64,000 nucleotides of DNA from Mariannaea sp. PMI_226 (taxonomy: Eukaryota; Ascomycota; Sordariomycetes; Hypocreales; Nectriaceae), in NCBI GenBank assembly GCA_024336345.1, contig JANFOG010000016.1, positions 620,001-684,000 of the forward strand, in the 5' to 3' direction. Positions 58,548 to 64,000 of this stretch are shown here, in pieces. How positions within the stretch are numbered: the stretch's first letter is position 1; each line of letters opens with the position of its first letter. A program made the translations under genes and the position numbers. Under the pieces are notes generated by a model. It saw only the letters and a list, made by a program, of their open reading frames with translations. It was not told the DNA's origin and did not search any database.

Positions 58548-59246
58548 GATGAATGATATGTGGATGCCAACAAAGGCTTGAGGTCTGGGAAAGTCTCTGT
58601 GGAATCGGGAGTTTGGAAGCTTTAGAGAGTCAAGATGAAGCTCTCTCAAATAATTTAAATAACAGAGTGGCTGTCTTTGGAAAATGACGAACCGGGCCGG
58701 GATCGGTTGCCCCAAGTATGCAGCGCAGGCTACCTATTATATAGTGCCCCTCCTGTCAACAACCAAGAAGGTTAGGCGGATCTCTCCCCAGCTTTTTTAT
58801 GAATAATAAAGGCATCTCCAACCGCCAGTCACTAAAATATACGCCGTTACGAGGAGGCCACTCCATAGCATCATTGATGGCGGGGTGAAAATGCTGACGG
58901 CGGAGAGGCATGACGAGCGCGGAAAGCTGCCAGAATGAGATGGACTGTTGCTGGTACAGCGAGATGTTTCCATGGAGCCCCAAAAAATGCTATCTAATTG
59001 CCGGTTTCGGGAGATGGACTAGCAACGAAAGAGGAATGCCATGTGAGACCGCGTCTATTGGCCTGCCATTGCTAGCTAATGCCCTAAAACTGCCATCTTT
59101 TGCCGCCTCACTAACCTGGTCGGACTGACTTAAGTCTCCTAGGGCGGGGACCGAGTCAAGTGAGGGGGGATTTGGTGAGGGGTTCACCCCACAAGCTGTC
59201 TACCAACACAATTTCCAACACCGCATGCCTGGTCCCGATTACGTGG
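58548..59246. other. ALDH promoter and epimerase 3' flank
   Basis: Contains the ALDH leader and promoter (T/A-rich near 58650-58660 and 58735-58745) and the 3' end of the epimerase transcript. No gene was recognised in either strand. Confidence 0.4.
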
Positions 59247-60604
59247 TCAAGATTTCTCTGCCTTACCCAGTCTCTCGGCCTCCTCCACCACAGTTTTGGG
59301 GATGTTTCCTTCCAAGCTCTCGTGGACAGGCTTCCACGCGAACTGCTCGGCTGCTCGACGAGCCCTGCTTCGCGCGTTGCTCGCGAAGAAGACCCGTGCT
59401 GCGGGGAGAAGCTTGTCGGCTTCTGCTTCGTTGATCTCGCTGACCTCACTCGTGTTGATGAAGCCCCTCTCATGAGCTGATTTGCCAATCCGCTCAGAGA
59501 TTTCGGCCCAAGTCTGCGCTGGTCAGCTTTGGTAAAAAACGAATAAATAAAATAAAGAAATAAGTAAATAAATACATAAGAATAGCAAAGGAAGAAAATT
59601 GGGTTCTTGAATGCAAGTGAGGGAAGAAGTAAAAGGAGTCTTACTATTTCTCCAACGCCCGTTAGATAAATACCATTGTCTCCCCAGATAGCATCGTCCT
59701 GCTGCCCCTTTGCGGCGGCCTCAGTAAGAGAGGCGAATAGTGGACCGAGATCTTGGATATGAATGTTTCCCCAGCGACCCTCGCCTTTCCCTAGTCTGAT
59801 GGCCTCACCTCTCTCCAGAGCAACTTTGGCGAGGGTGGGGATTTGGATGCTTCGTTGGTTGACGGGCCCCTCACCAATGCCATAGATAATTGGAGGCAGC
59901 ACAAGAGCTGTCTTGATAGAAGGGTTCTGCTTTGCGACGTCGAGTAAAAAGTTGTCGACGACACGGGAAGGATGAGCGCGCACGAGGGAACGAATGTCCG
60001 CGATGCCGTCGAAATCGTCAAAGATAGTGTCTGAGGGTTCGCCGGGCTTGAATGAAGGTGAAGATAGCTCTCCTGCAGCGAGGGCGCTCGCACCAGAGAT
60101 CTGGATCCAGAATGCTAGTGAGGATATACTTCGTAAGTTGCTTGTTACAGATTGCGGTACAATGAGGGGTTTGGAGGCATCATACAATGAGATGATCGTC
60201 TGGCGAGACCACGCTGGATTGCCTGAAAGCTGCCTACATGCTTGTTTGAGGCAAGGTCTGGTTGTTGTTAGCACTGTAGGAGCACAGACAGAGCCCAAAC
60301 AGAGGAGGGAGATGACTTGCGTAGAACAATGGATGCCCTGAAAGCCTCCTCCTCAACGACCTCGGAATCGTCGAGGCTCGCGATGACGGGTCGAACATCA
60401 GGGAAGATTGAGGTCACGCGCTTGGCAGCTTCGCCGTCGCGAATGAGCGCTGCGATCTTGTATTCGGGATGCGAGCGGTGGAGGTCTTTGAGGACTTGAC
60501 CGCCTATGTAGCCAGTGGCACCAGTTCTGTCGTACGTTCATGTCAGCTTGTTCTGGGAGAGCGGCAGTGGGGTTTGTCTTTTCGTACAGGAAAATTTGGG
60601 TCAT
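59247..60604 (-). CDS. NAD-dependent epimerase/dehydratase-like protein
   Basis: Five exons: 60604-60588, 60526-60321, 60257-60186, 60114-59645 and 59513-59247; 343 aa. The first exon is 17 nt and gives MTQIFL, which joins to TGATGYIGGQVLKDLH to complete the Rossmann Gly motif. The second intron uses a GC donor (C/GCAAGT) and restores VLHLASNKHVGSFQAI; the next join gives SFWIQISGASALAAGEL. Later marks are VLPPIIYGIGEGPVNQRSIQ, GNIHIQDL and a helical C terminus (TWAEISERIGK; WKPVHESLEGNIPKT). These are atypical short-chain dehydrogenase/epimerases that bind NAD(P) and act on unknown sugars or carbonyls; a clear YxxxK was not seen. Cytosolic. The many-exon structure is self-consistent because every join is in frame. 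Confidence 0.86.
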
Positions 60605-62215
60605 GTTTGGTATTTTTTTAATCGTTGTATGGGAGATTCGTTCGGACTCAAATGCTTTGGTTGGGGATACAGGTACGAGCTATTCTCTAGTAGCCATCGT
60701 CCTTCATAGTCCTCCTCGCCTTTATATAATTCACCCCATGCATGCATATATGACTAATGGGGTGTCGCTCTTTGACTACCAAATGACGTCTTGCGAGCCC
60801 CGAAATCTCCAAAAATGCGGGGAAGCTCATCGCGAAGTCCGCATATGCAAAAATGACTATAAATAGAGAGTCGCGGGGAAGTCTGTCCCTGTAAACTTGC
60901 CGACTCCTTCTGGTCAAGGATAGTAGCAAGTCGCCGTAGCGTTGCAGTATCGATATCTATTGTAACGATGAGGATTGCAACCGGAAGCTTGAAGCAGTTT
61001 CACATAACCTTCTCGTCTCACCTCGGTTGCGTATGTTTTCCTCATTATCTTGAAAGACTGAGGTAGGGCTAGGCTTACCCCAGATAAAATCCACATTCCT
61101 TTTTCATTTACTAGGATGTGGGTGACCTACCTAATTGAGACCTGGACATAGCTAGTGAGCTTTCAGGCTCTTCCTAGGCTATGCGCTTTTATTGAAACCC
61201 CGCAAGCAAAGATATGAAATTTCAGCACTGGAGGCTTCCATCATGTGCATCACGTTGGTTGCTGAATTGGCATGCTTCATTTGTCTGCAAGGTGGATCTA
61301 GATGCACTATCTTCAACTGACCGTTTCGCGATGATATCTCCCCTCCACGACGACAGCAGAGGAAAGCGCTTCCATGCATCTTCAAGAAGTTCATCTGCAA
61401 TGCCTCTTAGAGTCCCGTGTATTGCAATTCCTGTAGATACCAGTTGAACAGTTCCAGGTATACTCAATCATGTTTGGGAGAAGTTAACCTCAAGGGTTCC
61501 TCAGGATCGTTCTTCTCCAAGAGCAGGCAGTCTTTGCAGACCATCTTGGTTCTTTCATCCCAGCTGAATTCATACAAGCGATAGGATTATTCCTCAAATT
61601 CTGCCCTAAGTCTGTACTCGATATCTTTCTACTACTTCTACATAAGCATTTACCCCTTGGGGCTCCGATGCACCTTTCCCTTCCGATATTGTCGTCCGGC
61701 GCTTCGAGACAGCGTTTTTCCCGTCCCTCACATATACAGTAAAGATTCTAGTATATAGAATCCACATTATATAAGGAACAACAACATATTAATGCTGTAG
61801 TACTTTGTCGAACTGGGTGCAATCCGCATCGGTTGGTGATTTGGCTTGCCGAAAATTGGCGAAACCCACTTTGCCCTTGTTGAGCCACGGCAGCAAAAAT
61901 TGGACTTGGTTTGATGTGATTGATTATTCAACTATCTATAATGCTATAATAACTTCATACGTAGAAAAGAGATATCTGGATATCTCCACTCGGTAGAAAT
62001 GTCATGGAAAGCTAGGATATCTAATCAAGAGGCATCCCGCGGATGAAAGCCCGCTGCAAGCTTCAAAGTCGCATAGCCGATGCTTGAAACTGGTTTGAAA
62101 AAAAAAAAAAGATTGACTTCACTGCTCCGTTGTTCAAGGGGATGTTCATATACCCCTGCCTTCCAAACTCATAACAATACATTCCCAGCGTCCCAACCAA
62201 GATGAAGGAAAACAT
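60605..62215. other. Interval between epimerase and reductase genes
   Basis: Only short frames occur; none has family support. It includes the epimerase promoter, an AT-rich stretch at 61735-61800, and the A-run at 62097-62110. Nothing else can be called. Confidence 0.4.
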
Positions 62216-63324
62216 TTACCTAATCTTCAGGACAGCCTTGCCAAAGTTGTTGCCGATCAACATGTCGACAAGACCCTGGGCAGCGTTGTCAACTCCCTCG
62301 GTAATATGGAGCTTCGACTTGAAGCTTCCATCCGCAAGCCATTTCTGGACATTCTCCTGGTGCTCCTCAAAATAGGCCGGTCCAAATTTGGAGTTGAAGA
62401 CTAGGAAACCTTGCATGGTAATCTGCTTTGCGATTAGGTTCAACAGGCCCTTGGTGCCCTTGTGCTGTTCGCGTGGCGTGTTGTAGTCACTAATCTAGAT
62501 CCAAGTTAGCTGGATATATGCTCCAATATTTGTGTTTATGATATGGAAATGCTACTCACCATTCCGCAGACGGGAATTCGTCCATTGACCTTCATGTTTG
62601 TTAGAGCAGCCTCAAGATGCTCGCCACCAACATTTTCAAAGTAGATATCGACGCCCTCAGGGGCAAGGCGAGGGAGGGCGGCACTGGGGCTTTCCTTCTT
62701 GTAGTTGAAACCAGCATCAAAGCCAAGCTCTTTGGTGATAAACTCGAGCTTCTCATCCGATCCTACGGAGCCGATGACAGTAAGACCTTCACGCTTAGCA
62801 ATCTGTCCAACAAGTTGGCCGACAGCGCCAGCGGCTGAGCTGACAAAAATAGTCTCTCCCTTCTGAGGCTTTCCAATCTCATGCAAGCCAGACCAGGCGG
62901 TCAACCCAGGCATTCCAAGGGGGCCCAGGAAAAGTGTGGTGTCCAAGCCGTAGGGGTTGTGGACTTTACGGACTCTCAGCAGCTCCTTAGGTGCATAAGC
63001 ATACTCCGCAATGGGCAAGTATGCAATAACAAGATCTCCAACCTCAAAGGCAGGGTTGTCGCTCTTCAGAACCTTCCCGAGAGTGTCGTTGATGATAGGG
63101 GTGTCGATTTCGAAGGGAGGCGAGTAAGATTTGGTTTCGGGATCACGCATCTTGCCGCGAAGATATGGGTCAAACGAAGCAGCCTGGATTTCAATGACCA
63201 GACCACCCTCAGGGACTTGGTCCAGATCGATGGGTCGATCCTCGACGACGAGGTGCTCCCCGGGAACAGGAAGGCCCGTAGGCAACTTCTTGTAAATGAG
63301 AGTCTTGTTGGATGTGGGGGCCAT
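62216..63324 (-). CDS. Medium-chain NADP-dependent alkenal/one reductase
   Basis: Two exons, 63324-62560 and 62494-62216, joined as PVCGM-ISDYNTPREQ; 347 aa. It matches the zinc-independent leukotriene B4 dehydrogenase/PTGR branch of the MDR family: AASFDPYLRGKMRD, FLGPLGMPGLTAWSGL, the nucleotide motif SSAAGAVGQLVGQIAK (Gly166, Gly169), DIYFENVGGEHLEAAL, and the C-terminal FKSKLHITEGVDNAAQ. These enzymes reduce the C=C bond of alpha,beta-unsaturated aldehydes or ketones with NADPH, often for detoxification. No zinc ligands of the alcohol dehydrogenase type were seen. Cytosolic. A real ATG opens the frame. It is on the same strand as the epimerase and ALDH but with long gaps, so co-regulation is not shown. 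Confidence 0.93.
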
Positions 63325-64000
63325 GTTGAATAAGGATGAGAATGATGAAAAAAGTAGGTAGCAGCTTGGCTAGATAGTAGGAGTTCAAAGCAGAAAGATC
63401 CTTAAAGAAAATCTCAATACACTAAGAGGGTCCTTAGGACCTTTATATTAGATACACATTAGATATATCAGCTAGCATAAGGTTAGGGCTGCTTATCGCA
63501 AACGAAAAAAGAAAAAGCAGCAAATGACGCCATCTCTGTAATCGGGTCGGCCGAAACACCATGACCTGTCACCATTGGGAATGTGAGAGACAAAGTACCA
63601 AGTGCTAGTTGCTAGTATCTATGCAGAAATGTTTCCGTGAATGACCAATCTAGCCCCAAAAACGCGCCACACATGGGGCGGGTTTGATGTCGCTACGAAC
63701 TGAGGGGTATGTTGAACTGGCTGATTTTGCCTAGGCATCTTGACCACCATGCCATCGCTGAGGAATGGCTTCTAATAACGTTATTTAGCTTCAGTATGGA
63801 TTGCTAATGAGAATACTCCTTCTAGAAATCTGATTTTTATCTTAGCACTTCGGGCTAGCGAAGTCTTGATTGGCTTATTGTTGCCGTCCTTCGTTGGGGC
63901 CGCTGGAAGAGCTCCTCGGTATGGAGACTTGGCTCCATTTTTGCCGAGACACGGAAGGATTAGATAATGGCTGCACTATCGCATAGGTATAGTTCGAACG
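63325..64000. other. Promoter side of the reductase gene, window end
   Basis: Upstream region of the reductase; AT-rich near 63430-63480. No other gene is visible before the window ends. Confidence 0.4.

Noticed and set aside
59156..60298. Continuous 380-codon version of the epimerase
   Set aside because: It reads through introns (FFLCYSYVFIYLF and similar) and lacks the N-terminal Gly motif; the spliced model gives complete family motifs.
56873..63324. ALDH, epimerase and reductase as one biosynthetic cluster
   Set aside because: All on one strand but with 0.7-1.6 kb gaps, no core synthase, regulator or transporter among them; ordinary housekeeping or detoxification genes explain it.
1..64000. 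tRNA, rRNA, CRISPR arrays and intact transposons
   Set aside because: Read by eye for B-box-like GGTTCRA motifs, array spacing and transposase or reverse transcriptase motifs; none was convincing. tRNAscan-SE and a repeat search would settle it.

Overview
The window is fungal nuclear DNA. Genes are split by short introns (about 50-130 bp) with GTRNGT donors, CTRAC-like branch sites and YAG acceptors, and the recognisable proteins are typical of filamentous ascomycetes: CWC25, mitochondrial uS14m, a membrane-anchored GH3 beta-glucosidase, DAL5-type and drug-type MFS carriers, a fungal rhodopsin-domain protein and a PNP-NACHT NLR. The protein set points to Sordariomycetes, probably Hypocreales, but the species cannot be read from the sequence. 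No rRNA, tRNA, CRISPR or intact transposon was recognised.

Layout. From 0 to 23 kb there are mostly normal genes: CWC25 (-), MRP2/uS14m (-) sharing a promoter with a beta-glucosidase E-like gene (+), a 3 kb gene-free gap, an orphan gene (9.4-10.0 kb), a PNP-NACHT NLR with no C-terminal repeats (11.8-14.3 kb, -), a polytopic MFS transporter (15.3-17.1 kb, -), and a divergent pair made of a GH105 unsaturated uronyl hydrolase (18.6-19.8 kb, -) and an ACS-family MFS carrier (21.2-23.0 kb, +).

From about 23 to 45 kb the DNA is more AT-rich and looks accessory. It holds a five-exon rhodopsin-domain gene, a decayed AIF/AMID-like FAD oxidoreductase with TAG/TGA stops, a five-exon AA14-like copper oxygenase gene, a second short relic of the same AIF-like gene, a SnoaL/DUF1348 gene, a small secreted Cys-containing peptide gene with tiny exons, a GC-rich orphan reading frame near 40.2 kb, a single-pass Cys-rich surface protein and an ankyrin-repeat relic. 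From 43.5 to 53.3 kb I see almost no supportable genes.

From 53.3 kb to the end the region is normal again: a large ankyrin protein with a higher-order repeat (+), an NAD aldehyde dehydrogenase (-), an NAD-dependent epimerase-like protein (-) with a 17-nt first exon and a GC-AG intron, and a medium-chain NADP-dependent reductase (-).

Working together: the GH105/MFS pair is the best candidate for a functional unit (uptake and intracellular cleavage of pectin-derived oligosaccharides). The AA14-like enzyme, surface protein, small secreted peptide and NLR fit the accessory, environment-facing gene content usual in such compartments. Splice joins were worked out by hand from frame and consensus and have not been tested against RNA.
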